DNA of 64,000 bases from Bromus sterilis (lineage: Eukaryota > Streptophyta > Magnoliopsida > Poales > Poaceae). Positions 23,048 to 34,863 of the stretch are shown in pieces (the stretch's first letter is position 1; every line of letters starts with the position of its first letter). Position numbers and translations under genes: made by a program. The stretch is taken from contig OX465600.1 of the NCBI GenBank assembly GCA_950022295.1, positions 228,429,782 through 228,493,781 of the forward strand, written 5' to 3'. The notes beneath the pieces were generated by a model. That model did no database searches. It saw only the letters and a list, made by a program, of their open reading frames with translations, and was not told the DNA's origin.

Positions 23048-23996
23048 CTTGGGTTCATCATTAAGCTCTCTAACATCCCAGAAAGCTTTATGCTCTAGCT
23101 CTAGAGATAAATGACAAGCCTTGCCGTAGACCATCTTGTAAGGAGACATGCCCATGGGGTTTTTGTAAGAAGTTCTATACGCCCACAAAAGATCTCCTAA
23201 CTTTTTGGACCAATCTTTTCTAGAACTATTCACTGTCTTTTGCAAGATCAAGTTGATCTATCTATTGGTGAGCTCAACTTGCCTACTTGTTTGAGGGTGG
23301 TAGGGTGAAGCAATTATATGATTGACATAATATTTGTCCAAAGCTTTTCTAAAAGCACCATGTGTAAATTGTGATCCTCCATTAGTCCTGAGGTCCTTGG
23401 TACATCAAACCTAGGAAAGAATACATCTTTAAGCATTTTCAAAGATTTCTTGTGATAAAAACTTTTGGAGGGTATTGCTTCAACCCACTTGGTTACATAA
23501 TCAACAACTACTAAAATGTGAGTGTACTTGTGAGAAGGAGGAAAAGGACCCATAAAATCAAAACCCCAACAATCAAAAGGCTCAATGACTAGAGAATAAT
23601 TCATAGGCATCTCATTTCTCCTACTAATGTTACCAACTCTCTGACACTTATCACAAGACAAGACATAATTTCTAGCATCTTTAAAGAGAGTTGGCTAATA
23701 AAAACCTGATTGAAGAACCTTGTGCGCGGTCCTTTCACCGGCATGATGTCCTCCATAAGGACTATCATGACATTCTCTCAAGATATCCTTATGCTCATGC
23801 TCTGGTATGCATCTTCTCATGATTCCATCCGCACCTTACTTATAAAGATGTGGGTCATCCCAAAAGTAATGCCTCAAGTCCTGGAAGAATTTCTTCCTTT
23901 GCTGAAATGTTAAACCTGGAGGCAAAAACTTTGCAACAATAAAATTAGCATAATCTGCAAACCAAGGATCGGAAAGAGATTGTACCCTTAAAACAG
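23048..23996 (-). pseudogene. Integrase core and zinc region of element A
   Basis: Recognisable parts are SCDKCQRVGNISRRNEMPM (zinc-binding CxxC), FDFMGPFPPSHKYTHILVVV (first catalytic Asp region), and WSKKLGDLLWAYRTSYKNPM with SPYKMVYGKACHL. The frame is lost near the second catalytic Asp (text after PRFDVPR is scrambled). Before CDKC, the conserved FYWPT reads FY-stop-PT (TGG to TAG), whereas element B keeps TGG at that site. The C-terminal end is at 18037-18303, beyond the inserted LTR. Confidence 0.8.
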
Positions 23997-25351
23997 CTAG
24001 TGGTTCATCAGGAAAGCTATCATTGACCGGAATAGGGTTTTTGGTATATCTTCCATCCTTAAAAGGTTGTCCACCATAGGATTGTCCGCTCCTTTCCTAT
24101 CAACAATCTGCAAATCAAATTGTTGAAGAAGAAGTACCCATCTGATAAGCCTTGGTTTGGCATCCTTCTTCTCCATAAGATATTTAATGGCACCATGGTT
24201 AGTATGAATAATACCTTTAGAATCAACAATATACTGACTAAACTTATCACAAGCAAATACTACTGCTAAAAACTCTTTTTCAGTAGTAGCATAATTATTT
24301 TGAGCACTATCAAAGATTTTGCTAGCATAATGTATGACATACAATTTCTTATCAAACCTTTGTCCTAAAGTATCTCCAACAACAAAATCACCAGCATCAC
24401 ACATTATTTCAAAGGGTAATCTCCAATCAGGTGGTTGAACTATAGGAGAGGTTATTAAAGCTTTCTTAAGAACTTCAAAGGCTTCCTTAAAATCTTCATC
24501 AAACACAAAAGGAATATCCTTCTAGAGAATATTAGTTAGGGTTCTTGAAGTCTTAGAAAAGTCCTTAATAAATCTTCTATAGAAACCAACATGACCGAGG
24601 AAACTACGAACACCTTTGATGTCCCTTGGATAGGGCATCCTCTCAATTGCTTCAATTTTTCCCTTGTGCACTTCGATTCCCCTCTCCGAAATCTTGTGGC
24701 CAAGAACAATCCCTTCATTGACCATGAAGTGGCACTTCTCCCAATTGCTTCAATTTATTCCTTGTCCACTTTGATTCCCCTCCCCTCATATCTCTGCAAA
24801 AATTTATTAAGATTGTGGAGACAACGGTCAAATGAGGTTCCCTAAACAGAGAAATCGTCCATGAAAACCTCCACAATCTCCTCACAGAAACCATGAAAGA
24901 TAGAAGACATACACCTTAGAAAAGTAGCAGGGGCATTGGATAACCAAAAGTCATACGTCTATAAGCATAAGTACCATAAGGACAAGTGAATTGTCTTCTC
25001 TTGATCAGCAGTATTAACATGAATTTGAGAGAAGCCGGAATACCCATCAAGATAACAAAAGTGAGTGTTTTTGGATAACCTTTCAAGCGTTTGATCAATG
25101 AATGGTAGTGGGTAGTGGTCCTTCCTGATTGGTTTGTTCAACTTCCTGAAATCAATACACATTTTATATCCAATAACAATTCTTTGAGGCATTAGTTCAT
25201 TCTTATCATTAGGAACCACAGTCATACCTCCTTTCTTAGGAAGACAATGTACATGACTCATCCATTTACTATCAGCTACAGGATAGATATTACCTACAAC
25301 CAGAAGCTTGAGGACTTCGATCCTAACCACATCTTTCATCTTCGGGTTCAA
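23997..25351 (-). pseudogene. Reverse transcriptase and RNase H of element A
   Basis: From the N-terminal side the frame carries NPKMKDVVRIEVLKLL, CLPKKGGMTVVPNDKNEL and PLPFIDQTLERLSKN. Next comes the active-site box VEVFMDD (near 24860), then NEGIVLGHKISERGIEV, FLGHVGFYRRFIKDFS, and RNase H (LPFEIMCDAGDFVVG, YATTEKEFLAVVFACDKF). The box motif MDD is intact. Stops and shifts occur near 24955, 24840 and 24770 and between 24506 and 24522. A 41-base copy of downstream sequence is inserted around 24742-24782 (separate entry). Confidence 0.85.
24644..24782. repeat. Two 41-base copies inside element A RT
   Basis: Positions 24644-24684 and 24742-24782 read the same apart from a few bases (CAATTGCTTCAATTT..., CTTTGATTCCCCTC or CTTCGATTCCCCTC). 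The second copy replaces the residues expected before EKCHFMVNEG, so it is an intruding copy of the nearby downstream text. Confidence 0.75.
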
Positions 25352-26415
25352 CCGTCGTTGATGTTCAACAATTGTTTTAGCATCAGGCTCGAGATTGATA
25401 GTATGCAGACAGATTGATGGACTAATCTCCTTAAGATCATCAAGGGTATATCCAATAGTGCCTTGGTGTTTACGAAGGGTTTACAATAATCGCTCCTTTT
25501 CATATCCTGAAAGGTTATCATTGATAATAACATGATATACTTTCTTTTCATCTAAACAAGCATACTTGAGCATATCGGGAAGAGGTTTTAGATCAAGCGT
25601 CAGGTCTTCTTTAGGTTGTGATAGAATTCCTAAAGGTTCAACAGATAGGTTCTGATTCAGGATAGAAGGTTGTCTCAAGAATATGCCATCTAGCTCATTC
25701 CTTTCTTGCATATGAATGTCATTCTCGTGGTCCTCCATAAATTGCCGCAAAGGGTCGTTAAGAGTAATAGCAATGGAAGAAATCTCTTCAATAATTTTAT
25801 CATTACTAGGAAAATCAGTGCCACGAGGTTGCTTGGAAAATTTAAAAAAGATAAATTCATATGGCTCACAATTGAATTCAATAGATACTTTTCCTTTCCC
25901 GCAATCTATAATAGCTCCACAGATTTTGAGAAAAGGTCTACCAAAAATAATAGGGCAAAAACTATCTTGCGCTGAACCAAGTACTAGAAAATCAGTAGGA
26001 GACTTTCTCTTTCCACATAGAACTTCAATATCTCGCACAATTCCAATAGGAGAGATAGTTTGTTTATTTGCAAGATGAATAGTAACATCACTTTAATTTC
26101 ACAAGGTAGAATTTCATTCATGATCTCTTGATAAAGTGTGAAAGGAATAACACTAGCACTGGATCCCAAATCACATACCCCATAATAATTATGATCTCCT
26201 ATTTTACCAGATACAACTGGGGCACCTGAAATTGGGCCTTTATTATTGGATGTAACAAGGTTAGTGGAAACAACACAAAAAATTATAATGGAATCCTAAA
26301 CATTGCTAGTAACAAGATCCTTGACCAATGCAACTTGAGGATCGGCCTTAATCAGGTCCTCATGCTCACCAGTCGTTCTTTCACTTTTATTTACGATCCT
26401 TTGACAAAGGAATGT
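25352..26415 (-). pseudogene. Protease and linker of element A
   Basis: Protease wording is CDLGSSASVIPFTLYQEIM at about 26120-26175 with the catalytic Asp kept, followed by RDIEVLCGKRKSPTDFLVLG and CPIIFGRPFLKICGAIIDCG. The linker to RT includes LKPLPDMLKYACLDEKKVYH. Frameshifts lie near 26040 and 25480. Upstream of protease (26180-26415) only a short, stop-ridden remnant remains before LTR B; gag is gone. Confidence 0.75.
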
Positions 26416-27932
26416 TGATGACCCACAAGTGTAGGAGATCTATCATAGCCTTTTCGATAAGTAAGAGTGTCGAACCCAACGAGGAGCAGAAGGTAATGAC
26501 AAGTGATCTTGGACAAGGAATAACTTCAAGTACAGAAAGGTAACTTTTTATGGGTTTTCTGGTATAAGCAACAAGTAAGTAAAATAAAGCAAAGTACATG
26601 GTGCTGAGGTGCAGCAAGTGCCCAATCCTTTTGAGCACAAAGGATAAACCGAAGGATTAAACTTATAAATAATAAAGCGTTCTTGAGGACACACGGGAGA
26701 GGTAGTCAAGTTACTTTCGCCATATTTCGTTTAGTACTATGTTTTGTGTTGATAAGTGTTGTGTGGGTGGACCTATGCTAGCACACCTCCTAGACTAAGA
26801 CAAGTGCACTCTTATGATTAAACCCCTTGCAAGCATTCAAAAATACAAGAGATAAATTAAGGTAAAACCTAACCATAGCAATAAACTCTAGGATCCAGTA
26901 CTCCCTCGTGCAAAAGTGTGTGAACTGGGGTTCCGGTTTCTGTCCCTCCGGCAACCCACCATAAGCATCCTTTATACACAATACATTCCCCTAGGTCCTT
27001 AAAAATGCGAAGTGTTATGTAGTCGACGTTCACATAACACCACTAGAAGAATAACAACACAACTTAAATATCAATCAACACATATTACTTCAACATCATA
27101 TGACTACTAACAACAAGAATTCTCTCATGTCCTCAAGAACTAAAGGAACCACTCACAAGACATAAAAGAGATCATGATCAGAGGGGATGAATATATGATG
27201 AACAATCCGGTCATAACTATAATTCTCCAACAAACTTAATAGCATTCACCACAAAAGAGTAGTCAACATCGGTAAAGTAGGGGGGATGAATACTGTAAGT
27301 TACAACTCGGATTGCAATGGTGAGATGAGATGGGATGAAGATGAGATGGTGCTGGTGATGAGGATGATCGTGATGATGATCTCGATGTTTCTCGTGACAA
27401 TGGTGATGACGATGGTGACGATCTCCCCCTCCAGGAGGAGTTCTCCCCGGCGGAATCTGCCCGCCGGAAAGGTCTCTTCTTCTTTGTAGGTTTGCGCCAT
27501 GGAGCGGCGGCGGAACTCCGAATCCAACTTCTGTGTTGGGGCTTTTAGGTCACGGGGGATATATGTGCCAAAGGAGAGCCCCGTAGGTGGGACCCTCCTC
27601 CCAGGCGGCCACCTGGTGTGGCCTAGGGGGTGGCCGCGCCACCAGGCCGCCTGGAGGCCTGGTGGTTCCCCTCCGGGCCCCCTTTTGTGTGCCTCCGTGA
27701 TTTCTTTAAAAAAAATTTCCTTGAAAATTTCAGGTCATTTGGAGATGTGCTGATATACCCACTCTGCGTGCACTTTTCCCTGCTGATTCATGCGTCTGCT
27801 GTTTCGGCACCGAAAAGTTGTAAACTGTGTAAAACAAGCCAAAGCACTATAATAACAACATCATATTGCGAAATATATCAATGAATAAGGGTAAATTATG
27901 ATATAAAATAGTGATGCATTTTGGACGTATCA
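26416..27932 (-). repeat. 3' LTR of element B
   Basis: It reads TGATACGTCC...GGGTCATCA on the minus strand, about 1517 bases, and matches LTR A and LTR C. The adjoining high-side text ACTCCCCCAAGATTA is the purine-tract complement, which marks it as a 3' LTR. Confidence 0.9.
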
Positions 27933-30900
27933 ACTCCCCCAAGATTAGACCTCGCTTGTCCGTAAGCGAATACTGAGCTCGGTAAACCTGTCCACAAGTT
28001 TAGAGATTGAAGTGTCGATAAATAAGAATACAGACAAGAAGCATCATAATTTCCTTACTAAACTCCAGAATCCTCAATAGCAATCTCAACTCATAAGGAA
28101 ATTATGAAAGAGTAGTATCAATTACAATCAAAAGCAGGGCTAAGGAAACTCATCAAATCATGACAAACATATCCTTGGTCAGATGACAACTAATAACTTT
28201 TACTTTTGCTCTTCCACTTATATTTATGATGAGATCAATTGAAACTTTTGAAAGAACCTGTTATTAGTCAGGAAGTGAAAATACTAACACAAAGGAAGAT
28301 GTTTGCTTGGGCTAAGCTTTTACAAAAAACTTACTTATCATGGTGATCATGTCAACAAAGATGTAGTATGACAAATCTTAATGCAACAATATATATGAAT
28401 GAATCCTTGTCAATATAAAGTGTCTGCTCTCCTTACGAATAGAAGGAAGGGGAAAACCGACTCAACACGAAAGTAAAGGATAGGCCCTGCGCAGAGGGAA
28501 GTAGGGAAAACTCATGTGCTAGAGCTTTTAGCTTTAAAACAGTAAGAATGAAAATATAAGCTTTTGGGAGGTGCATGATTCGCCAACGAATGCTAGCAGA
28601 TAGCCCGATACTTCTCAAACTGGACAAGTTTTGAGGAACGACTCCCAAGGAGGGACGATCACATCCCACTAATATCCTTTGTTTATCACTACCAAAGTTT
28701 TCTGATTTCTCATGAACAAAGCGTGAAGGAGGTTGTTTGTTGCTATTATCTTTTACGAGCTGGGCTCACTCATGCCAGTCCCTTCCCGTGTTAAGGTTCG
28801 CAGATTAGACATGCAAACCGAAGATAAAGCCTGTCCAGTATAAGAAGATCATGAGTTATCTACTACTTACTCATGAGCTAAAACAGAGGAACAAAACAAG
28901 GGATAATACTATTTTGAAGGTTTAAAGATAGCACAGGAATAATATACTTTGGGAGTGGCAGTGAAGTACCACATATAGGAAGGTATGGTGGACTCTTATG
29001 GAAGATATTGGTTTCAGGGTATGGATGCACAAGCAGAATTCCACTTAGTATAGAGTTTGGCTAGCAAAGGTTTTTGAAGGAGCAGACAAATAATGATGAC
29101 TTGGTGATACGTCCAAAATGCATCACAATTTTATATCGTAATTCACCCCTATTCGTTAATATATTCCAGATTATGGTGTTGTTCTTTTGTTGTTTTGGCT
29201 TGTTTTACACAGTTTACAACTTCCCGGTGCCGAAACAGCAGACGCAGGTTTCAACGCTGAAAAGTGGACATCAAGTTGCTGAATTAGAAGATCTCCAAAT
29301 AAGCTAAAATTTAACGGAGGGTATTTTTCCGAAGAATCACGAAGGCAGGCCGAAGAGGGGCCAAAGGGGGGCCACCAGGTGCCTAGGCGGCCTGGTGGCC
29401 CCGCCGGGTGGCCGCTTGGACACCCAGAGCTACCTCCGGCTCCCCCTTTGGCCTATATCTTCCCTGTTACCCAAAAACCCTAAAAAGAGAAGAGTTTTCG
29501 GAGTTCCGCCGCCGCTCCTGGCGTAAACCTACAAAGAAGAAAATCCATCTCCGATGGGAAGATTCCGCCGGGGAGAACACCTCCCAAAAGGGGAGATCGT
29601 CGCCATCGTCGTCTTCATCATCATCACGGGCATCATCGACATCATCATCGACATCATCATCACAACCAGCACCATCTCGATCTCCATCCCATCTCATCTC
29701 ACCATTGCAACTTGTGTTGTAACTCGCACTATTCATCCCCTCTACTTTACCGGTGTTGATTACTCTTTTTCGGTGAATGCTACTGAGTTTTGGTGGAAGA
29801 TTATTGTTATGACCACATTGTTTACCACCTATTTATACCCTCTGATCATGATGTCTTTTATGTCTTGTGAGTAGTTACTTTAGTTCTTGAGGACATGGGA
29901 GAAGTCTTGGTGTTAATAGTCATATGATGTTGAAGTAATATGTGTTGTTTGATATTTAAGTTGTGTTGTTATCCTTCTAGGGGTGTTATGTGAGTCGAGC
30001 ACATAACACTTCACCTTTCTAAGGACCTAGGGGAATACATTGTGTATAAAGGATGCTTATGGTGGGTTGCCGGAGTGACAGAAACATGAACCCCAGTTCA
30101 CACACTTGTGCACAAGGGAGTAATGGATCCTTGATTGTAATGCTATGGTTAGGCTTATGCCTTAATATCTACCTTGTATTTGCGGATGCTTGCAAGGTTT
30201 TTAATCATAAGAGTGCACTCATCTTAGTCTAGAAGGTGTACTAGCATATATCCACCCACTCAACACTTATCAACACAAAACATAGTACTAGACAAAATAC
30301 TATGAAAGTAACTTGACTACCTCTCCCGTGTGTCCTCAAGAACGCTTTAGCCTTTATAAGTTCAGTTCCTAGGCTTATCCTTTGCTCAAAAGGATTGGGC
30401 CACTTTCTGCTCCTCAGTACCCTTTACTTTGCTTGTTTTTACTCTTCTTGTTGCTTATACCGAAAACCCCTAAAAAGTTATCTTCCAGTGCTTGCAGTTG
30501 TTCCTTGTCCAACGTCACTTGTCAATACCTTCTGCTCCTCGTTAGGTTCGTCACTCTTACTTATCGAAAACACTATGATAGATCCCCTAGACTTGTGGGT
30601 CATCACTTGGATGCAAAACAATATAAAGCATAAACATTAATATTTGGCATAAAACATCAAGTTGTCTTCCTTGTTAGCATAACACTTCAAGCATAAGAAG
30701 ATAAAGGTTTTGACTAAGTCGCTACTAGAAAAACTCATGCTTGTTGTTATGACTAATGCTATGTTTTCCCAGATTAAATAAAGTTTTCAAAGCCATACCT
30801 GATATATAAGATCAATACTCCCATAAGAATCAACATATAAGGTCGATTGCGTAGAAAGAATACCAAGTGTAGCGAAGAAAGCAATAGACTTTTCATTAAT

Positions 30901-31095
30901 ATTCCACCATAAACAACTCCACGCTCACGAATACAAGACTCTCCATGAAGGAGTGATAGAACTCAACGCAAAGCACCTATTTCATAAGATAACTTCCCTA
31001 GACTTGACCACAAAAGACAAAAGATAAAGATAAAGATACCGGGCGCTCCCCCAAGCTTGAAACAAGTTAAGGGGATGCCATTACCCATGAAGATT
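27933..31095 (-). other. Non-coding 3' internal region of element B (around solo LTR C)
   Basis: 27933-29104 and 30606-31095 are colinear with 14386-16055 of element A and contain no supported gene. The split by solo LTR C is exact. Confidence 0.75.
29105..30605 (+). mobile_element. Solo LTR C, same family as A and B, opposite orientation
   Basis: The 5-base duplication CTTGG is at 29100-29104 and 30606-30610. The 1501-base insert starts TGATACGTCC and ends GGGTCATCA and matches LTRs A and B reversed. Element A is uninterrupted at this point, which confirms the empty site. A ATC-rich microsatellite is at about 29610-29680. No internal region is present. Confidence 0.92.
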
Positions 31096-31602
31096 TCAAG
31101 CTTGGTTCTTCTTGGTGTTCTTCATGTGGTCATTAGCAAAAAGCTTCCATCGCACATGTCCTTCATCCACACATGATTCTTCAGTCTCCAAGGTCCTACA
31201 GCTGGCAGCCATGCTCATGCGCAGAAACTTTAGTTCATACTCACAGTTCTGGTTGTGCAGATCATAGAACTTCCCTTGAAGTTTGAACACCTTGGTTTCT
31301 AGTGCGGCCATGCTTGACCACACTTCCTTCATCTCCTTCTCATGATGTGCCTCCAACTCAGTGTTGATGTCGATGTTGGCTTCAACACCACGCTCGATCA
31401 TCTTCTTGTACTTGAAGACTTCTTGCTACACTTCTTCCAGTCTTGCCTTGGTGCTCCCCTCCTTGACAGGTCCCTTCAGATCTTCTTTGTGGAGGACACC
31501 ATCCTCCTCCCAAAGAGTTTGAGGATGCCTCTTCACCTCTGTGAGGTAAGAGTTGATGACGTTGACGAGAAACTTGTCCTTGGGGGAAATTGGGGAAGCC
31601 AT
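31096..31602 (-). pseudogene. Downstream accessory ORF of element B, one in-frame stop
   Basis: It aligns with the intact ORF at 16056-16562: same start MASP.SPKDKFL.NVIN, same coiled-coil region (IERGVEANIDINTELEAHHE, SSMAALETKVFKLQGKFYDL) and same end. A stop (TAG, complement at 31426-31428) replaces a Glu codon in the N-terminal part. An ATG just downstream leaves 101 codons open, so a shortened product is conceivable. Confidence 0.7.
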
Positions 31603-31960
31603 GACACCTAGGTTTTGCTGAAAGCTTTCTTGACAACAAAAGATAAAAAAGGAAACACACTGAATGGCAAGATACAGAACCGGGACGATCCGGGAAAATA
31701 TATAGCAAAAATTTCTGCATCGAAAGGAAACTATTGAGCCAAAGTGGGGTCGGAGAAGGACTCCTGGTGGACCAGGCGGCTACCTGGCGCTGCCAGGAGG
31801 TAGGCTGCGCCACCAGGGCGCTTGGCCCACCGGGAGATCCTCTCCGGCTCCACTTCGGCTTGGAATTTTCCTAATTTTTCAAAAATGAATAACACGGAAC
31901 TTATATGGATGTTTGTGAAGTTTTCTTACCGTAATACATACCTATTCGTTTTCTGGTTCT
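31603..31960 (-). other. Spacer between accessory ORF and integrase in element B
   Basis: This is non-coding. It aligns with 16563-16969 in element A and is the uninterrupted version of the site where the hAT element sits in A. Confidence 0.6.
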
Positions 31961-32783
31961 ACTGATGTCTGACATAGTGCTACAACATGTTCTTCGTGAG
32001 TGGATATTTGTATCTCATCTACATCAACATTGATAGGGTCTCCTGCCATGTAATGCTTGAGTCTTTGCCCATTCACGACTTGTGGTTTGGTACCTTCAAA
32101 ATTGTTTCTCTTGATTGCACCGAAGCGGTAGACTTCTTTGATATGGTACGATCTTGCCCACTTGAAAAGTAATTTACCTGGAGAAAACCTGAAACGAGAT
32201 CTATACAACAAAACTTTATCGCCAACGTTAAACTCCCGTTTCAAAATTCTCTTGTCATGCCACTTCTTTACCTTTTCTTTGAACATCTTCATTCTCTCGT
32301 AAGCTTCACTTCTCCACTCATCTAGAGAATTCAAGTTCATGAGACGCTTTTCACCATCAAGCTTAGGGTCAGCATTAAGATCTCTAATAGCCCAGAAAGC
32401 TTTGTACTCTAACTCTAAAGGTAGATGGCAGGCCTTGCCATAAACCATCTTATAAGGAGACATGCACATGGGGTTTTTGTAAGCTGTTCTATATGGCCAC
32501 AGAGCATCTCCTAACTTTTTGGACCAGTCCTTTATAGATTTGCAAGATCAACTTGATCTCTCTATTGGTGAGCTCAACTTGCCCACTTGTTTGAGGGTGG
32601 TAGGGTGAAGCAATTATATGGTTGACATCATATTTGGATAATGCTTTCCTAAAAGCACCATGTGAAAAATGTGATCCTCCGCCAGTCATGAGGTACCTTG
32701 GTACACCAAACCTAGGGAAGATTACATCCTTGAGCATTTTCAAAGATGTCTTGTGATCAACACTTTCAGTGGGGATTGCTTCC
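31942..32783 (-). pseudogene. Integrase (core and C-terminal part) of element B
   Basis: Text includes FPRFGVPRYLMTGGGSHFSH (the second catalytic Asp of the usual TDGGSHF is Gly), IASPYHPQTSGQVELTNREI (catalytic Glu kept), SPYKMVYGKACHLPLELEYK, KWHDKRILKREFNVGDKVLL and FSPGKLLFKWARSYHIKEVY. A frameshift or stop lies near 32470-32489. At 32784 the frame is cut by solo LTR D and the upstream part resumes at 44053. Confidence 0.82.
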
Positions 32784-34079
32784 TGATACGTCCCAAACGT
32801 ATCTATAATTTCTGCTTGCTCCATGCATGATTTGTGTGACTTTGTCATGTTTTAGATGAACTTTCATACACTTATGATCATATTTGGACTAACCTATTAA
32901 CCCAGTGCACCCCAGTGCCAGTTCCAGTTTTCTGCTGTTTTTGTATTTCAGGTTTTCCCGATACTTAAAGTGCCCAAAAAATTCCGGAAAAATTATATAA
33001 AAAAATCAGCGCTCCCGAAGCTTCTCGAAAAGCCAAAGTTGGACCATAGGGCCACCACCAGGGGCCCATGCACCCTGGTGGTGCGGCCAAGGGGGAAGGC
33101 GTGCCAGAGACCCTTCTGGATCCCTGGTGGCCCCCCTCGGTGCCCCCCTTCGCCTATATTTAGCCCTCGCGGAGGAAACCCCTAAGACCGAAGTATCTTT
33201 TCCCATCTCCTCTCTCTACCGCTGCCGTCGCCGTTTCCAGATTGGGGCTGCCAGGAGAATCTGCCCCGGCACCCTCCCGGAAGGAGGAACCACCTCCGGG
33301 AGACCCTCCATCGCCATGGACGCCTCTCTGAAGTGCCGTGAGTAGTCCCCCTTGGACCATGGGTCCATGAACAATAGCTATGTGATTTTCTCCTCCCCTC
33401 TTTGTGCTTCCACTTTCGAGACCTCGTGAGATGCCCTACATGATCGAGGAACCTTTGTAATTTTCTGCTGTTGCTATGCTGAGTTTGCTAGGATCTGATG
33501 GATTATGAGACTATGTTCAGATTTTGATGAGTAATATATTTGATTCTTATTTGAGTTCTTGAGTAATTCTTGCATGTTCTCCGTTGCCGTATTTTACTTT
33601 GGCCAAGTAATTTGTTGCAACTCCAAGAGGGAGCGTTATGCTTGATTGTGGGTTCGGCCCCCTGATGGATAGCTTGAGTGACAGAAACATGAGACTAGGG
33701 GATGTGCTGTTGCCACCAGGGATAAAACAATGGTGCTTGTACTTGCGGGTGCAAGGATTGTTTACTTTACACAAAGTTCTTTTAATGCATTTGTCTGTTG
33801 CTTTTAGTTTCACTTTGGGTGGGATTCACAACTTCATACCGGCGAGTTGTTCTGGATATATATCTCAAGGTGGATGATTCGTAGTAGATGCAGATGGATT
33901 TCGGTCTACTTACCTTGGCGTACTTCCCATGCTTTTGAGCCTTGTAGGTGCATCTAGTGCCCCCTTTGAGGTTTTGGAGTATTTGATGACAAAACGGTTG
34001 AGGGACTGATGTGTTTGTGAGTATACACAGGAAAACAGTCCCTGAGGATGAGGTTAACCACCGTTGTCGACCCCCCCCC

Positions 34080-34371
34080 AAAATGTTGAGGAACATTGAA
34101 GAAACGGGGGTGTTTCCTGAAGAATGAAGTTGCGCGAAATCCTGAAGAAACAGGATCCTGAAGCATTCTGCTGAAGCTGAAGCAGTGCAAGATCCTGAGG
34201 AAGTTCGCGCTAAAGTTGACCCCCCAAAATGTTAAGGAACATTGGAGAAATCGGTGCGTTTCCTCAAGAATGAAGTTGCGCGAAATCCTGAGGAATCAGG
34301 ATCCTGAAGCGTTCGGTTGAAGCTGAAGCTGAGGACGATCCTGAGGACGTTCGCGCTGAAGACGAAGTTGA
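34080..34371 (+). repeat. 146-base tandem duplication in the Copia U3 (5' LTR)
   Basis: Two units start AAAATGTTGAGGAACATTG at 34080 and AAAATGTTAAGGAACATTG at 34226. The same pair occurs in the 3' LTR at 42037 and 42183. A second pair of about 122-base spacing (ATCTCCTGCAGTAGAAGTT) starts near 34508 and 34630. Confidence 0.8.
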
Positions 34372-34853
34372 AGCGTAGTCTTCGCTAAGACTTTTTATAC
34401 TTCTTGAGTCGTAGGAGAACACCGCACTGTTGGAGGGTTTGAGGAAAACGAGTTCTGTATTTCTGAGGAAGTGCTCAATTAGAATTCCTGAAGAAAACCA
34501 GAGAGAAATCTCCTGCAGTAGAAGTTCAGTTCCTCGGGTGTCTGAGACGTTGTTCTTCAGGACACTAAGGAATCTGTCTTCGGTTGAGGAGTCTGGAGAC
34601 TGCGAGTGCAGTTCTCCTGAAGAGAGAGTAATCTCCTGCAGTAGAAGTTTAGTTCTCGTGTGTCTGAGACGTTGTTCTTCAGGACACTGAGGTAACTAAC
34701 TTCGGTTGAGGAGTCTGGAGAGAGAATAGTTTGACCGTGCCACTTGTTGCGTGGTGAGAGGCTAGAACTTGTCTAGCAACGGTCATATCCGAGGGCACGA
34801 GAGTAATTGCGTGCATGGGCATTTATGTCCTTTCACCTCGGGTTGCTCCACGG

Positions 34854-34863
34854 CTATAAATAG
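34854..34863 (+). promoter_or_regulatory. TATA box of the Copia 5' LTR
   Basis: CTATAAATAG, followed by CCACCCCCAG; the equivalent box in the 3' LTR is at 42811-42820. The position, midway through the LTR after the repeats, is normal for U3/R. Confidence 0.7.

Larger units (their letters stand above)
12745..26415 (-). mobile_element. Athila-like Gypsy retrotransposon A, truncated and interrupted
   Basis: The element runs on the minus strand. Its 3' LTR is at 12745-14385, preceded (at higher coordinates) by a purine tract, a long non-coding region, a coiled-coil ORF, integrase, RNase H, reverse transcriptase and protease. Protease wording (DLGSSASVIPFTLYQEIM) and RT wording (NEGIVLGHKISERGIEV) fit Athila-type elements of Triticeae. 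A hAT element (16970-17966) and a 4.7-kb solo LTR (18325-23042) interrupt it. Gag and the 5' LTR are absent: coding text stops just before protease, where LTR B begins. The five bases beyond the LTR at the low side are GTCCA. Confidence 0.8.

Noticed and set aside
26416..27932. LTR B as the 5' LTR of element A
   Set aside because: Its high-side flank is a purine tract and 3' internal region like that of LTR A, and no primer site follows its low-side end; it is a 3' LTR of a second element.
29467..29874. Asp-rich or Ser/Ile-rich frames in solo LTR C
   Set aside because: They arise from the GAT/ATC microsatellite and lie inside an LTR.
32489..32848. Open frame starting MTKSHKSCMEQAEIIDTFGT as a novel integrase N-terminus
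   Set aside because: The first 22 residues are antisense translation of solo LTR D; only the rest is integrase. It is a chance fusion at the insertion point.
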